64,000 nucleotides of DNA from Paenisporosarcina quisquiliarum (GTDB lineage: Bacteria > Bacillota > Bacilli > Bacillales_A > Planococcaceae): contig NZ_JAMKBJ010000005.1 of the NCBI RefSeq assembly GCF_027563315.1, forward strand, positions 124,001 to 188,000. Direction: 5' to 3'. Of this stretch, positions 1 through 9,411 are shown one piece after another. Each line of letters opens with the position of its first letter. Within the stretch, counting starts at the first letter, position 1. Below the pieces are notes generated by a model. The model did not search any database and had not been told where the DNA came from. It worked only from the letters and a program-made list of their open reading frames with translations. The translations under genes and the position numbers were made by a program.

Positions 1-1
1 A

Positions 2-496
2 ATGACGTATCCACGCGCATTTTCACACATTGGATTATCTGTACCCAATTTGGAAGCAGCCGTTACATTTTATCACGAGGTCATGGGTTGGTATATCGTT
101 ATGGAACCATCGGAGGTTTTGGAAGAAAGAGAAACAGCAATCGGTCAAATGTGCATCGATGTATTCGGAGAAGGCTGGAAAACTTTCAAGATTGCTCATA
201 TGGTCACGTCTGACGGAATCGGCATCGAATTATTCGAGTTTGCCAAAAGTGAAAAACCGGAAAATAACTTTGAATACTGGAAGAGTGGGGTTTTCCACTT
301 CAGTATCCAGGATCCAGATATTGAAGGCATGGTGAACAAAATCGTGGAAGCTGGCGGCAAACAGCGAATGCCAATACGCGAATATTATCCGAACGAAAAA
401 CCGTATAGAATGTGTTACGTCGAAGATCCGTTCGGCATCATCTTTGAAGTATATAGCCATAGCTATGAAGTTACTTACTCAAAAGGTGCTTACTGA
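2..496 (+). CDS. VOC (glyoxalase/bleomycin-resistance) family protein
   Basis: 164 aa. The opening FSHIGLSVPNLEAAVTFYHE is the typical first strand-helix of a VOC beta-alpha-beta-beta-beta module. A second half (FEYWKSGVFHFSIQDPDIEG through YYVEDPFGIIFEVYSHSYE-like text) ends with the 'EDPFG' and Glu-containing last strand that usually supplies a metal ligand. Members are metal-dependent lyases, dioxygenases or resistance proteins, and the substrate cannot be told here. The ATG begins at base 2, so the ribosome binding site lies outside the window and an upstream start cannot be excluded, although the N-terminus looks natural. It is convergent with the Nudix gene and shares a terminator with it. 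Confidence 0.8.
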   Translation: MTYPRAFSHIGLSVPNLEAAVTFYHEVMGWYIVMEPSEVLEERETAIGQMCIDVFGEGWKTFKIAHMVTSDGIGIELFEFAKSEKPENNFEYWKSGVFHFSIQDPDIEGMVNKIVEAGGKQRMPIREYYPNEKPYRMCYVEDPFGIIFEVYSHSYEVTYSKGAY

Positions 497-509
497 TACA
501 GCAGAAAAG

Positions 510-541
510 AAACGAGCGATGACTTGATCATCGCTCGTTTT
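510..541. terminator. bidirectional intrinsic terminator
   Basis: A 13-bp perfect inverted repeat (AAACGAGCGATGA / TCATCGCTCGTTT) with a 5-nt loop lies between two convergent genes. It has A residues on one side and T residues on the other, so it can serve both strands. Confidence 0.85.
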
Positions 542-554
542 AATTCACACTCTT

Positions 555-1169
555 CTATCTAATCGTTTCAATAAAATGCTTTAAAATCCTCGCAGTCAAA
601 CCCCAAATAGTATACTGCTCGTAATCATAAAACCATTCCTCAATCACCCGAGATCTCCATTGGTACTCAGTGCCGTTCGCGATTTTATCATATGGGAAAT
701 CATTTTGTGGCATGGGTTGAACAGGAACCATATGCACGTATGGCTTGTGCTCCAACAGCCAATTGACCGGAATTGTGAAGATTTCTTCCACTTCATCTTT
801 ATTGAGAGAATGTATATGATGGTTATCAATTGTCGCCACAAATGGGTAGACAACTAAAGAAGACGTTGGAATGAACACACTCATCTGCCCCAGGACGTGG
901 ATGTTTGAAGTATCAATTCCCAGCTCCTCGTGCGTTTCCCGAATGGCTGCGTCCATCGGAGATGCGTCTGTTAAATCGATTCGTCCACCAGGAAAACTGA
1001 TATCCCCTGGTTGTTTTCTCATCGTCAGGGAACGTACCTCAAAAAGAACATGCCATTCTCCATCCACTTGAACAAGTGGAATCAGAACTGCCGCACGCAT
1101 CGCGGTCTCCTCGCCAATAAATAGAGGTTGATTATGATTCAACCCATTTTTAATCTTTTCCAGAAACAT
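555..1169 (-). CDS. Nudix hydrolase, CoA pyrophosphatase type
   Basis: About 204 aa. The Nudix box is visible as PGGRIDLTDASPMDAAIRET followed by HEELGI, with the REx2EE metal-binding glutamates. The sequence 'DASPxDAAIRE' and the preceding 'RKQPGDISFPGG' are typical of the NudL/YeaB CoA-pyrophosphatase branch, which cleaves coenzyme A and its thioesters to phosphopantetheine and 3',5'-ADP. The ATG at 1169 is chosen because a GGGGGGAG ribosome binding site stands 6-7 nt before it; a start five codons upstream (1184) would overlap that site. It is a single gene, convergent with the VOC gene. Confidence 0.82.
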   Translation of the reverse strand: MFLEKIKNGLNHNQPLFIGEETAMRAAVLIPLVQVDGEWHVLFEVRSLTMRKQPGDISFPGGRIDLTDASPMDAAIRETHEELGIDTSNIHVLGQMSVFIPTSSLVVYPFVATIDNHHIHSLNKDEVEEIFTIPVNWLLEHKPYVHMVPVQPMPQNDFPYDKIANGTEYQWRSRVIEEWFYDYEQYTIWGLTARILKHFIETIR

Positions 1170-1285
1170 TGAATCTCCCCCCACTTCATTGTTTTATCTA
1201 TTCCTATCGTATCATGAAAATGGTGTGATTAATGAAATGAGATGCCACGATTGCACGTGCAAATTTCACGAATTCGTAGTCCTAA

Positions 1286-1321
1286 ATAAAAAAATCCAAC
1301 TTCTTTCTTAGTTGATTGATT
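1286..1321 (-). terminator. weak terminator-like hairpin
   Basis: An imperfect hairpin (AATCCAAC against GTTGATTGATT) is followed on the minus strand by a T-run, just past the DUF6508-like gene. It closely resembles the better-formed hairpin at 2554-2595. Confidence 0.4.
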
Positions 1322-1334
1322 TCTACTTTAGTTA

Positions 1335-1733
1335 TCAGCATTCCTCTCCCATACTCTTTAACTTGAGTAATATAGAAAGGAAAATTCGCTTATTAGCAGC
1401 TTCAGCCCAAGAACCTTCACTAAATCTTTCCTGACGAACAAAGTATGTTAGCAAAGCCCTTAACTTTTCAGAGTTATCTGTATTATTTATTAAAATAATT
1501 GCATCATCACCAGTGCTGATGTCACTGCTTACTAAGCTTTGATAATCATTCAACATGATGCCACTGTCATATACGTCTTGAATAAATTCACGTAATTTCT
1601 TATCGTAAACAGGATACGACATCGTAATGACACCATCTTCACGTTTAGTCGATTGCCATTTATAAAACTCTAGGTTGTCATTTTCAAAATACTTTATGTA
1701 ACCGAATAAATTCTCATAGTTATTCCCTAACAT
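1335..1733 (-). CDS. DUF6508-like protein
   Basis: 132 aa, soluble and acidic. The pattern YPVYDKKLREFIQDVYDSG, then a central loop, then LRALLTYFVRQERFSEGSW and a final helix matches my memory of the DUF6508 family, whose function is unknown. The conserved 'RxxRFxEG' segment is the best match. It has a good ribosome binding site (GGGGGA, 6 nt before ATG). Codon use and AT content resemble the neighbours. It sits 24 nt downstream of the UDG-like gene on the same strand, so the two may be co-transcribed. Confidence 0.65.
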   Translation of the reverse strand: MLGNNYENLFGYIKYFENDNLEFYKWQSTKREDGVITMSYPVYDKKLREFIQDVYDSGIMLNDYQSLVSSDISTGDDAIILINNTDNSEKLRALLTYFVRQERFSEGSWAEAANKRIFLSILLKLKSMGEEC

Positions 1734-1757
1734 TAAAGTCCCCCGTCCCCCGTATAG

Positions 1758-2510
1758 CTATTGATGCTCACCAAAATAATCCTTTAGTTTTCGTTGCATG
1801 TCTTCCTTATGGGCGGCAAATTGCTTATGTCGGTGACCATTTCCTCCGGATGGATGAGGAAAGCCAGTTAAGATCGACTCTTTATTGATATAGCCACACT
1901 CAGCAAGATACTCGATTACCTTCGAAACATTCACTCCGAGTGGAATAATGAGAGCATCATTTAACTTGTTAAGCTCACCAGCCGTGTAGTCAAGAATGTG
2001 GCGTTTAAGGACTTCTGTTTTAAGAATATTGGGCGTAGACCCATTGTAGTTTTTCCCGTTATAAAATACAGGATAAGGCAATACCGACATCGTTTGAACC
2101 AAATGACTCGCTTTATCGAAAAGTTCGCTTGAAGATGATAACCCCAAATAATTGTTCAAAGCAAGTTCATCTAGCATGTGAATCAGATTTTTCCGCATCG
2201 GTCCTTCAAAGCTTGATTTTTTCTTCACTTCATGCAGAACCTCTTCATCCGATAAGGGCTGATCCATCACATTCAACACCGTCGAGTAGGATTTCTTCAT
2301 TTGATGTAACCCGGGAGTAATCCCAACGATCACAACTTTGGCATTTACGTTTACATATTCAAATGGAGCATAATAAATTTCGAGTTTTTTCTTCTCGTCT
2401 TTTTCCAGGAAAAACTGGTCATTGATTAATGCTTCATTCTCTAAAGGCATAGGTAGAGACTGGATTAGGTTTTTGTAGATTTGGAATTTCGAATAATCTG
2501 CAATGCTCAT
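1758..2510 (-). CDS. uracil-DNA glycosylase-superfamily protein
   Basis: 250 aa. VVIVGITPGLHQ resembles motif A (GxxPG) of the UDG superfamily, and TGFPHPSGGNGHRHKQF resembles motif B (HPSG...). Between them is an Asp/Asn-containing segment, VFYNGKNYNGSTP. Superfamily members excise damaged bases, but this lineage (one copy in many Bacillales) has not to my knowledge been assigned a substrate. The classic GQDPYH motif of family-1 UNG is absent, so it is not the housekeeping Ung. The start is supported by AAGGGGAG 7 nt before the ATG. Confidence 0.7.
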   Translation of the reverse strand: MSIADYSKFQIYKNLIQSLPMPLENEALINDQFFLEKDEKKKLEIYYAPFEYVNVNAKVVIVGITPGLHQMKKSYSTVLNVMDQPLSDEEVLHEVKKKSSFEGPMRKNLIHMLDELALNNYLGLSSSSELFDKASHLVQTMSVLPYPVFYNGKNYNGSTPNILKTEVLKRHILDYTAGELNKLNDALIIPLGVNVSKVIEYLAECGYINKESILTGFPHPSGGNGHRHKQFAAHKEDMQRKLKDYFGEHQ

Positions 2511-2553
2511 GGATGTCTCCCCTTTTATTTTGCTTATTTATATAGTCAAGACA

Positions 2554-2595
2554 ATTAAAAATCCAGCTTTTCGCTTAGTTGTTGGATTCCTTTGT
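2554..2595 (-). terminator. intrinsic terminator after the DinB gene
   Basis: The hairpin AATCCAGC...GTTGGATT, with a T-run on the minus strand, lies just past the stop of the DinB-family gene. Its sequence is related to the hairpin at 1286-1321. Confidence 0.6.
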
Positions 2596-2624
2596 TTTTA
2601 AATAACTAAGTATCTTTTCCATTG

Positions 2625-3149
2625 TTATTGATTCAAGATGCGCAGATAAGCCTTCCAAGGTCCCACATCTTCTTTATACCGTTTCGCCATCACTCTTGCA
2701 ATTTGGGATATGTGATCAAGATCATGTGCAACCCAAGTTGATAGTTGTTCTCTGAGTTTCACACTTCCGAATTCCGGATGTAAACCCGTTTGTTCTAGAT
2801 CTGTATGAGCATTAACTAAATTGCTTAACCTTTCTAGGCTATTTAAACGCAGTTCTGTAAACTCACTAAGTAATTGTTCCATTGTTTTCTCTGAGTTTTG
2901 GTGCAGTTGACTAAAGCGGTCAAATACAGGGAAGGTTTCTGTTTCTCCTTTTGAAATAATTGTTTCTATTCGTGGAATCCAATTATATTTTTCCCCTTCA
3001 ATCAGGTGACCAATTACATCAAATGCACTCCAAGTAGCTTCTCCTTCGTCACAAGCGGTCCATGAATTCGATAAACCACAGAGCAAATTACTAAGTACTT
3101 TTGTTGTACGTTCGAGTATTTCAATTGCCTCATCAATCTGAAACTTCAT
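2625..3149 (-). CDS. DinB-like (DinB_2) four-helix protein
   Basis: 174 aa. Histidines occur where DinB-fold proteins carry their metal triad: WSAFDVIGHLIEGE in helix 2 and WVAHDLDHISQIARVMA in the last helix. The fold is shared with YfiT and bacillithiol transferases, some of which move thiols onto electrophiles. Whether this one is catalytic is unknown. The start has GGGAGG 9 nt upstream. It is the first of two DinB-fold genes in the window (the second is at 42059-42577). Confidence 0.75.
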   Translation of the reverse strand: MKFQIDEAIEILERTTKVLSNLLCGLSNSWTACDEGEATWSAFDVIGHLIEGEKYNWIPRIETIISKGETETFPVFDRFSQLHQNSEKTMEQLLSEFTELRLNSLERLSNLVNAHTDLEQTGLHPEFGSVKLREQLSTWVAHDLDHISQIARVMAKRYKEDVGPWKAYLRILNQ

Positions 3150-3182
3150 GATGATAGCCTCCCTTTTTAGATAGTGTATTTC

Positions 3183-3920
3183 TTATTTTTCTAAGAGTAT
3201 GATGCGTTTAGCTATTTCTCCGGTTTTCTCTGATCCATCTTCATACTTCCAAACAGCTACCTTGTTACCTTTTACCAATTTCCCCTCAAACTTCGTTCCA
3301 TTTGAAGACAACCAGTGGACATCAAGGCTTTTACTGTCTTTCCAGTCTATGGCTTCTTTTTTTGTTATGTTTTCTACAATAGCAATTACTTGTTTTTCTT
3401 CATTAATCTCTACGATATAACCGATAATTAAAGGTTCTTCAGTGATGATTTCTGTTAATGGTAAAGGTGATATTGAAATCAAATCGCTTAAAGTTTGGGC
3501 ATTTTCTCTATCTAGTCTTCCATAGGCATTTTCATCGCTGACAGTAATGGTTGCATTTCCTCCTGTTTCAAACCAAATGGAGTATTCAAAAATTCTCTCT
3601 GGCATATTTTTATCCCAGTTGAAAAATAAATTTGCTTTTACATCTTCTCTTCTAGACATCGTTACTTTTTTATCTTGTTCCCATTCAATTTGCACAAATA
3701 TTTGTCTAAGCAAATCAACAGAATCTTTATCTCCAATAGTTGTTACATCGTCGAAACTTCCATCTGAATTTATCTGTTGAACATCCACCCTAGAAAGCTG
3801 TTTCATATCAGTCTTAATAGTCTCATCAAACCCAATAACCTGATCTTTGTTACATCCTATTAACAACAATACTGAAATTAAACAGACAGAAAGAAAGCCA
3901 ATATATTTCTTCAGAACCAA
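3183..3920 (-). CDS. hypothetical lipoprotein
   Basis: 245 aa. A signal peptide with a clear lipobox (SVLLLIGC, Cys at about 23) predicts membrane anchoring on the outer face. The rest has no motif I recognise. The middle is rich in beta-strand-like segments (TVSDENAYGRLDRENAQTLS) and the C-terminal part reads like a small OB- or DUF3221-type barrel (IIGYIVEINEEKQVIAIVEN). The start is a TTG with AGGAG close upstream, and a few codons of uncertainty remain. Confidence 0.65.
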   Translation of the reverse strand: MVLKKYIGFLSVCLISVLLLIGCNKDQVIGFDETIKTDMKQLSRVDVQQINSDGSFDDVTTIGDKDSVDLLRQIFVQIEWEQDKKVTMSRREDVKANLFFNWDKNMPERIFEYSIWFETGGNATITVSDENAYGRLDRENAQTLSDLISISPLPLTEIITEEPLIIGYIVEINEEKQVIAIVENITKKEAIDWKDSKSLDVHWLSSNGTKFEGKLVKGNKVAVWKYEDGSEKTGEIAKRIILLEK

Positions 3921-4149
3921 CCACTCCTAACTCACTAAGTTTTTTCAACAGTAAGCGCTCTATCTTTTGTATTTTACCTTATTTTCACAAAACACCCTTT
4001 AATCATTAGAATACTTTGTAACATTATTTATTCCGTTGAAAACTCAATGAAAAAAGCATCAAAATTGAGGTGTAATTAGTTATACATTTTAAGTTGTTTT
4101 TTAGTAACACGGGAAAACTGTACTTAAAACAGAACCCGTTATCGCTATA

Positions 4150-4205
4150 GGTGGCACCTTTTCCTTTGTTTGTACCTGGGCATTTTTGGCGATAAAGTGC
4201 CACCC
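4150..4205. repeat. 56-bp palindromic-ended repeat, copy 1
   Basis: The element runs from GGTGGCACCTTTT to AAAGTGCCACCC with an 8-9 bp inverted repeat at its ends. It matches the copy at 9255-9310 at about 48 of 56 positions, in the same orientation and length. It lies between the lipoprotein gene and the SNF2 gene. No transposase is nearby. The form is that of a REP/MITE-like dispersed element. Confidence 0.8.
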
Positions 4206-4237
4206 ATAGCAAGATTCCACATCCTAGAAAAAGTTGA

Positions 4238-4270
4238 AGCGACCGAAAATTGAATTTCGCTCGCTTCTTT
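4238..4270 (-). terminator. intrinsic terminator of the SNF2 gene
   Basis: GAAGCGACCGAAA and its near-complement ATTTCGCTCGCTTC form a long hairpin just past the SNF2 stop codon. Confidence 0.6.
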
Positions 4271-4287
4271 ACATAATTTTTAACTTT

Positions 4288-7200
4288 TTATACCCTTAAT
4301 ATTTCACGGATATCTTCTTCTGTCATCGCCTTTAATGGTTCTTCGCCTGCCTGGATGACTTCGTCAATCAGGTTTTGTTTTTTCATTTGAAGTTCGGTGA
4401 TTTTCTCTTCAATCGTTCCTTTCGCGACTAAGCGGATGACCTGCACTTCGTTTTTCTGCCCCATGCGATAGGCCCGGTCAGCAGCTTGTTGCTCGACTGC
4501 TGGATTCCACCAAAGATCATACAGGATCACCGTATCTGCACCTGTCAGATTCAAACCAGTACCGCCGGCTTTTAAGGAAATAAGAAATAAATCTCCTTCG
4601 CCTTCATTGAACCGGTTGCATAAATCTACACGGTCCATAGGAGGGGTTTTGCCATCTAAATAAAAATAAGGTTGTCCACTTTCACTCAGTCGCTGCGCGA
4701 TAATCCCGAGCATTTGTGTAAACTGGGAAAAGACCAATACGCGTCTTCCTGATACCCGGCATTCCTCCACAATTTCCATCAATTGATCAAATTTCGCCGA
4801 CCCGCCATCATAGCCTTCAACAAATAATGCAGGATGGCAGCATAGTTGGCGAAGCCGCGTCAATCCGGCTAAAATTTTGATGCGATTTTTTCTAAAGCTG
4901 TCTTTGTTCAAATGCTTTAAAGCATCTTGCTTCAATTCCGCTAAATAAGCGGCATACAACTTCTTCTGCTCTTTATGCAATTCGGATAACTGAATGATTT
5001 CGATTTTATCAGGCAGTTCCTTCAAGACCTCTTTTTTCAACCTACGTAAAATGAACGGGCGTACTCGTTTGGCTATATCTGCCCGTCTCATTTCACTATA
5101 CAGTCTTCGATTCGGCAGCAGTTCTGGAAAGACGACTGAGAAAATCGACCATAATTCATCCAATGAATTTTCGATTGGTGTCCCTGTCAGGGCGAAACGA
5201 TATTCGGCCTGAATCACTTTGACTGCTTTTGCCGTCAGGGTAACAGGGTTTTTAAATGCCTGCGCTTCGTCTAAAAACAAAGTATGAAAGCGTTTATCAT
5301 GGTAAAGCGCTCGATCCATACGTAACACCGGGTACGATGTGATGATGACGTCAAGTCCCGCACTTTCTTTTAATAAAGACGCTCTTTTGGCTTTATTGCC
5401 ATCTATAATTCCCGCCTGTATATCTGGAGCAAATTTCTTCAGTTCATTCAACCAGTTATAAACCAGAGATGAAGGTGCGACAATCAAGACCGGCAACTTT
5501 CGGGCACGAATATCCGGAAGCACTGATAAAATGAAGGCAATACTTTGTAGGGTTTTACCAAGCCCCATATCGTCAGCCAGAATGCCTCCAAATTTATATT
5601 TGGCCAGCAACTTGAACCAGCTGAATCCGACTTTTTGGTAATCACGGAGCACGTTCTCTAAACTCTGCGGCACTTCGCTATGCAAAACATCAGGACGATG
5701 TAAATTTTTCATGAGCTTGGCAAATGTTTTCCCTGGATCCACTAGCCGACCTTCTTCAAGAGCCTCAACCAGATGCATTCCTTGAATCAAAGGGACACGA
5801 ATACCTTCCTCATCGAAATTATCTGCCGGAATTCCTAAGTCTCGCAGGAAATCATTCAATGCCAAGAATTCCTTTGTTTCGAGCGACATTAATGTCCCGT
5901 TAGGAATTCGGTAATACTTTCGCTTTTCTTCGAGAGACTTCAGGATTTTCTTGATTTCTGATTCGGGTATCCCTTGGAGGTCAAAACGGAAAGAGAGCCA
6001 ATCCGTTCTCTCCCCAATTTCCACTTTGATTTTTGGACCCGCATACGCTTTTTGTACCCGTAGTTTCACCGCAGTGGTGGCATAAATCTGTACGAGTTTC
6101 TCTATTTCCGGAACGACATGAAACAGAAAATGATATTCCGATTCTTCGTCGTGCATGTAAAAACCGCCATCCGTCTGATTAAAAGAACTGTCTTGAATTA
6201 ATTTTATGATCTCTAGTTCTTTATTGCGCTGTCTTCGAACGCCCGGATAGTGACGGAACTCATCTTCCGTTTCTTCGCATGGATTGATGACCAGATGTCC
6301 GTAATGGAACTCAAGCCCAGCTACCAACCGATGTTTAATTCGGTCCAAATACAATCTTGCGCTAAGTGGCGTTTCCACCCAGCGTTCAGTAATCGAATCT
6401 GCAATCTGTACTTTCCCTAGTCGCTCCAATCCAGGGATGACCGTTTCCATAAAATGATTCATTTGAGCAGAAGAAATGAGCAGCCGCTTTTGTGACCCTT
6501 CAATCAGCTCTTTTAGTTCGGCCAGACGGATGATATCTTCTGTGGACATTTGTATGAATGCCCCACTAGAAAATGCAGTATCGTAAGCTTTTAACACGAG
6601 AATCTCATCTATTCCGTCAACCTCGAGTTGATAGCCACCTGAACGGGCTTCGTCAAATCGAAAAGACAAAGGCAATTCTTTCTTTAAATGGAGACCGTCA
6701 ACCGTCCTACCAGCATGGGTCACCTTTACTGAAGGAGCTTTCAGCAATAAAGGCAGTAATTGCTCCCAATCGGAAGCGGATATGACCAATGTTTCTTTAG
6801 TAGAATCCAAACTTTCTGCAATTCGCTGGCTTTTCATTAAGAAAAGAATGACTTCTTCTGTTTCTTTGTCAAAACTATAGATGTCCGGACTATATAAAAA
6901 ATCGGGAGCACATTCATATGAATCTCCTTGCTCCACCTTCGTCAAGAATTCTCTCACGTTTACGATACTAGCCAATCTTTCAGTACCGGCTTTTATTTGT
7001 ATTCCCAATACATAGCCTGCTTTCCCGAGAAACACAGGGCTACAGTTAAATTCCACTTGGAGAACCTGACGCTTATCAAAATGAAGCCGCTTGCCTCTTG
7101 GTCTTGGAGTTTGTTGAGTAAATAAACCAAGCATTTTGGCAGTCATGGGATTTTCCCGCTGTTGGTTTTCATCGATCGCCAAAAGAACACCTGCAATATG

Positions 7201-7446
7201 ATGGCAGTAGGTCGTTACGAATCCAACAGGCGGACAACTGCAAGAAGCCAGAATTTTCCCATCTTGTGTTTGTCTCACGCTTACCTCAAACATGTCTCTA
7301 CCTTCGACAGTAGCCTTAATGGATAAATCGTCCTCTGTATCGGGCTTGAGAAAGACTTTCCCTGCTTGGTGTAAGGCTCGACCTTTTTTATAAGCGACCA
7401 TTCCGCACAGACTTTTTATTTTTGACTCATTTAATGAAAAATTCAT
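4288..7446 (-). CDS. SWIM-domain SNF2-family DNA-dependent ATPase
   Basis: 1052 aa. A SWIM zinc finger appears near residues 65-95 (SCSCPPVGF...YCHHI). A long unassigned middle follows, then the two-lobed SNF2 motor: Walker A in LADDMGLGKTLQS (about 625), DEAQ box in LFLDEAQAFKN (about 725), and helicase C-terminal motifs in LWWNPAVEQQAADRAYRMGQ (about 985-1005). This architecture matches the Bacillus YwqA type. SNF2 motors translocate on duplex DNA to remodel bound proteins, and the target in bacteria is not settled. The gene is monocistronic and divergent from selO across about 300 bp. Confidence 0.88.
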   Translation of the reverse strand: MNFSLNESKIKSLCGMVAYKKGRALHQAGKVFLKPDTEDDLSIKATVEGRDMFEVSVRQTQDGKILASCSCPPVGFVTTYCHHIAGVLLAIDENQQRENPMTAKMLGLFTQQTPRPRGKRLHFDKRQVLQVEFNCSPVFLGKAGYVLGIQIKAGTERLASIVNVREFLTKVEQGDSYECAPDFLYSPDIYSFDKETEEVILFLMKSQRIAESLDSTKETLVISASDWEQLLPLLLKAPSVKVTHAGRTVDGLHLKKELPLSFRFDEARSGGYQLEVDGIDEILVLKAYDTAFSSGAFIQMSTEDIIRLAELKELIEGSQKRLLISSAQMNHFMETVIPGLERLGKVQIADSITERWVETPLSARLYLDRIKHRLVAGLEFHYGHLVINPCEETEDEFRHYPGVRRQRNKELEIIKLIQDSSFNQTDGGFYMHDEESEYHFLFHVVPEIEKLVQIYATTAVKLRVQKAYAGPKIKVEIGERTDWLSFRFDLQGIPESEIKKILKSLEEKRKYYRIPNGTLMSLETKEFLALNDFLRDLGIPADNFDEEGIRVPLIQGMHLVEALEEGRLVDPGKTFAKLMKNLHRPDVLHSEVPQSLENVLRDYQKVGFSWFKLLAKYKFGGILADDMGLGKTLQSIAFILSVLPDIRARKLPVLIVAPSSLVYNWLNELKKFAPDIQAGIIDGNKAKRASLLKESAGLDVIITSYPVLRMDRALYHDKRFHTLFLDEAQAFKNPVTLTAKAVKVIQAEYRFALTGTPIENSLDELWSIFSVVFPELLPNRRLYSEMRRADIAKRVRPFILRRLKKEVLKELPDKIEIIQLSELHKEQKKLYAAYLAELKQDALKHLNKDSFRKNRIKILAGLTRLRQLCCHPALFVEGYDGGSAKFDQLMEIVEECRVSGRRVLVFSQFTQMLGIIAQRLSESGQPYFYLDGKTPPMDRVDLCNRFNEGEGDLFLISLKAGGTGLNLTGADTVILYDLWWNPAVEQQAADRAYRMGQKNEVQVIRLVAKGTIEEKITELQMKKQNLIDEVIQAGEEPLKAMTEEDIREILRV

Positions 7447-7747
7447 AGGGTGATCCTTCCTGAAACTCTTGGTTGAAACGTCAAGGTATTTTCCCTATTA
7501 TCTCGAACTGAGGTTTTCGTTACAAGCATCCTACCATTCGATGTCGTATTCCACTGCTTTTAGTCCACATGTTTCTGAGATTTGTACACACTTGGAAAAT
7601 GCTTAAAGGACGCTATCTATATGTAAGAAGGGTATAATTAATTGGAAGAAGGTAACATTAAATGAGATGTTTTATATAGGAAGTAAATCGAAAAATATAA
7701 TATGTGAATGAAAAAATACAAAAGACTGTAGAAGAAAAGGTGATTTG
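7447..7747. other. divergent promoter region of the SNF2 gene and selO
   Basis: About 300 bp with no gene. A TATAAT hexamer at 7633-7638 could be the -10 box of selO, but no convincing -35 stands 17 bp upstream. The selO ribosome binding site (AAAAGGTGA) ends about 4 nt before the ATG at 7748. No operator was recognised. Confidence 0.35.
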
Positions 7748-9223
7748 ATGACAGAGGAAAAACCAATGTTAGAAACCGGATGGAACTTAGACAACAGTTA
7801 TGCACGACTCCCTAAATCATTTTTCACGAAAATCACTCCAAATGCTGTGCCCTCACCGGAGTTAGTAATCTTTAATGATACTTTGGCAACAAATCTTGGT
7901 TTGAATAACGTGGAATTAAAAAGTAAAGACGGAGTAGCAGTGCTTGCTGGCAATAGCATTCCTGAAGGATCAATCCCGCTAGCTCAAGCGTATGCTGGCC
8001 ATCAATTCGGCAATTTTAATATGTTGGGAGACGGCCGTGCACTTCTGATTGGCGAACAAATTCCCCCTTCAGGTGACCGGTTTGATATTCAGCTCAAGGG
8101 TTCGGGTCCTACCCCCTATTCACGTAATGGCGACGGTCGAGCGGCACTTGGACCAATGTTGCGAGAATACATCATCAGCGAAGCTATGCATGCACTTGGC
8201 ATACCCACTACCCGAAGCTTAGCAGTAGTGACCACAGGTGAGTCCATCATCCGCGAAACCGAACTGCCTGGTGCTATTCTTACCCGTGTCGCTGCCAGTC
8301 ATTTGCGTGTTGGTACCTTTCAGTACGCTGCAAATTTTGGGACAATTGAAGACGTCCGGACGCTGGCGGACTATACAATCGAGCGCCATTATCCTCATAT
8401 TGCAGATGATGAAAATCGATATCTATCACTACTTCAGGAAGTCATCAAACGTCAGGCTGAATTGATCGCTAAATGGCAACTCGTTGGCTTTATCCATGGA
8501 GTCATGAACACCGACAACATGACCATCAGCGGTGAAACTATCGACTATGGCCCATGTGCATTTATGGATGCATATAATCCAGCAACGGTATTCAGCTCTA
8601 TTGACTATCAAGGTCGCTATGCATACGGAAATCAGCCTTATATTGGTGGGTGGAATCTCGCACGATTTGCAGAAACACTTTTGCCGCTTCTGGATGATGA
8701 TCAGAATGAGGCGATTAAAATGGCAACAGAGGCAATTGGAGAATTTAATAAGTTCTATCACGAGAACTGGTATGCGGGAATGAGAGCAAAACTCGGGATT
8801 TTTAATGAAGAGAAAGAGGATGAAAAACTTATTGAGGATCTCCTAAATATGATGCAGAATCATAGTGCGGATTATACAAATACGTTTCGTGCACTCACTT
8901 TAGATAAGTTGGAAGAGACGGCACTGTTTAACAGCGAAGAATTTAAGCTGTGGAATGAGCTGTGGCAAGCAAGACTAAAAAGACAGCAGGAATCAAAAGA
9001 CGACACTCTGCAGTTAATGCGAAACAGCAATCCTGCAATAATCCCTCGCAACCACCGGGTAGAAGTAGCACTAGAATCCGCTGTGGAAAATGGAGATTAT
9101 AGCGTGATGGAGAAGCTGCTTGAAGTTCTTTCGAAACCTTATGCGCATACACAAGAACAGATGGATTTCTGTACAGTGCCGGCAGAAATAGATCAGTCTT
9201 ATCGAACTTATTGTGGTACTTGA
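7748..9223 (+). CDS. selO: protein adenylyltransferase SelO
   Basis: 491 aa, the usual length for bacterial SelO (YdiU/UPF0061). It is a pseudokinase-fold enzyme that transfers AMP from ATP to hydroxyl side chains of target proteins, implicated in redox stress. Visible family signatures are [20 protein letters not shown] (ATP-binding region), GVMNTDNM with Asp256, and [10 protein letters not shown] with Asp266, the two metal-binding acidic positions. A Cys sits near the C-terminus (YRTYCGT), the position that is selenocysteine in eukaryotes. ATG 7748 is preferred over the adjacent TTG because of spacing to AAAAGGTGA. Monocistronic. Confidence 0.92.
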   Translation: MTEEKPMLETGWNLDNSYARLPKSFFTKITPNAVPSPELVIFNDTLATNLGLNNVELKSKDGVAVLAGNSIPEGSIPLAQAYAGHQFGNFNMLGDGRALLIGEQIPPSGDRFDIQLKGSGPTPYSRNGDGRAALGPMLREYIISEAMHALGIPTTRSLAVVTTGESIIRETELPGAILTRVAASHLRVGTFQYAANFGTIEDVRTLADYTIERHYPHIADDENRYLSLLQEVIKRQAELIAKWQLVGFIHGVMNTDNMTISGETIDYGPCAFMDAYNPATVFSSIDYQGRYAYGNQPYIGGWNLARFAETLLPLLDDDQNEAIKMATEAIGEFNKFYHENWYAGMRAKLGIFNEEKEDEKLIEDLLNMMQNHSADYTNTFRALTLDKLEETALFNSEEFKLWNELWQARLKRQQESKDDTLQLMRNSNPAIIPRNHRVEVALESAVENGDYSVMEKLLEVLSKPYAHTQEQMDFCTVPAEIDQSYRTYCGT

Positions 9224-9252
9224 TATTTAAACTCATCGTAATTGTATTACAG

Positions 9253-9311
9253 TGGGTGGCACCTTTTCTTTCATTTGTACCTGTGCATTTTCGAGGAAAA
9301 AGTGCCACCCA
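9253..9311. repeat. 56-bp palindromic-ended repeat, copy 2
   Basis: The ends TGGGTGGCAC / GTGCCACCCA are perfect 10-bp inverted repeats. The inside matches copy 1 at 4150-4205. It lies between the convergent selO and LCP genes, where it could also fold into a terminator-like stem. Confidence 0.8.
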
Positions 9312-9411
9312 TTTTAGCTTGTAACAAAAGATTAAATGCCCATTCAAATCTCCATACTTACTCCCCTGTATCAAAACAAACCGTTAAATATGAAGTTTTG
9401 CGAATGCCCAT

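Noticed and set aside
1251-1262. 12-bp perfect palindrome TTGCACGTGCAA
   Set aside because: A single short palindrome with no second copy, upstream of a gene without other regulatory signs; too weak to call an operator.
4024-4212. 62-aa minus-strand open frame
   Set aside because: It runs through the 56-bp palindromic repeat. The similar frame over the second copy shows that the repeat, not a protein, is conserved.
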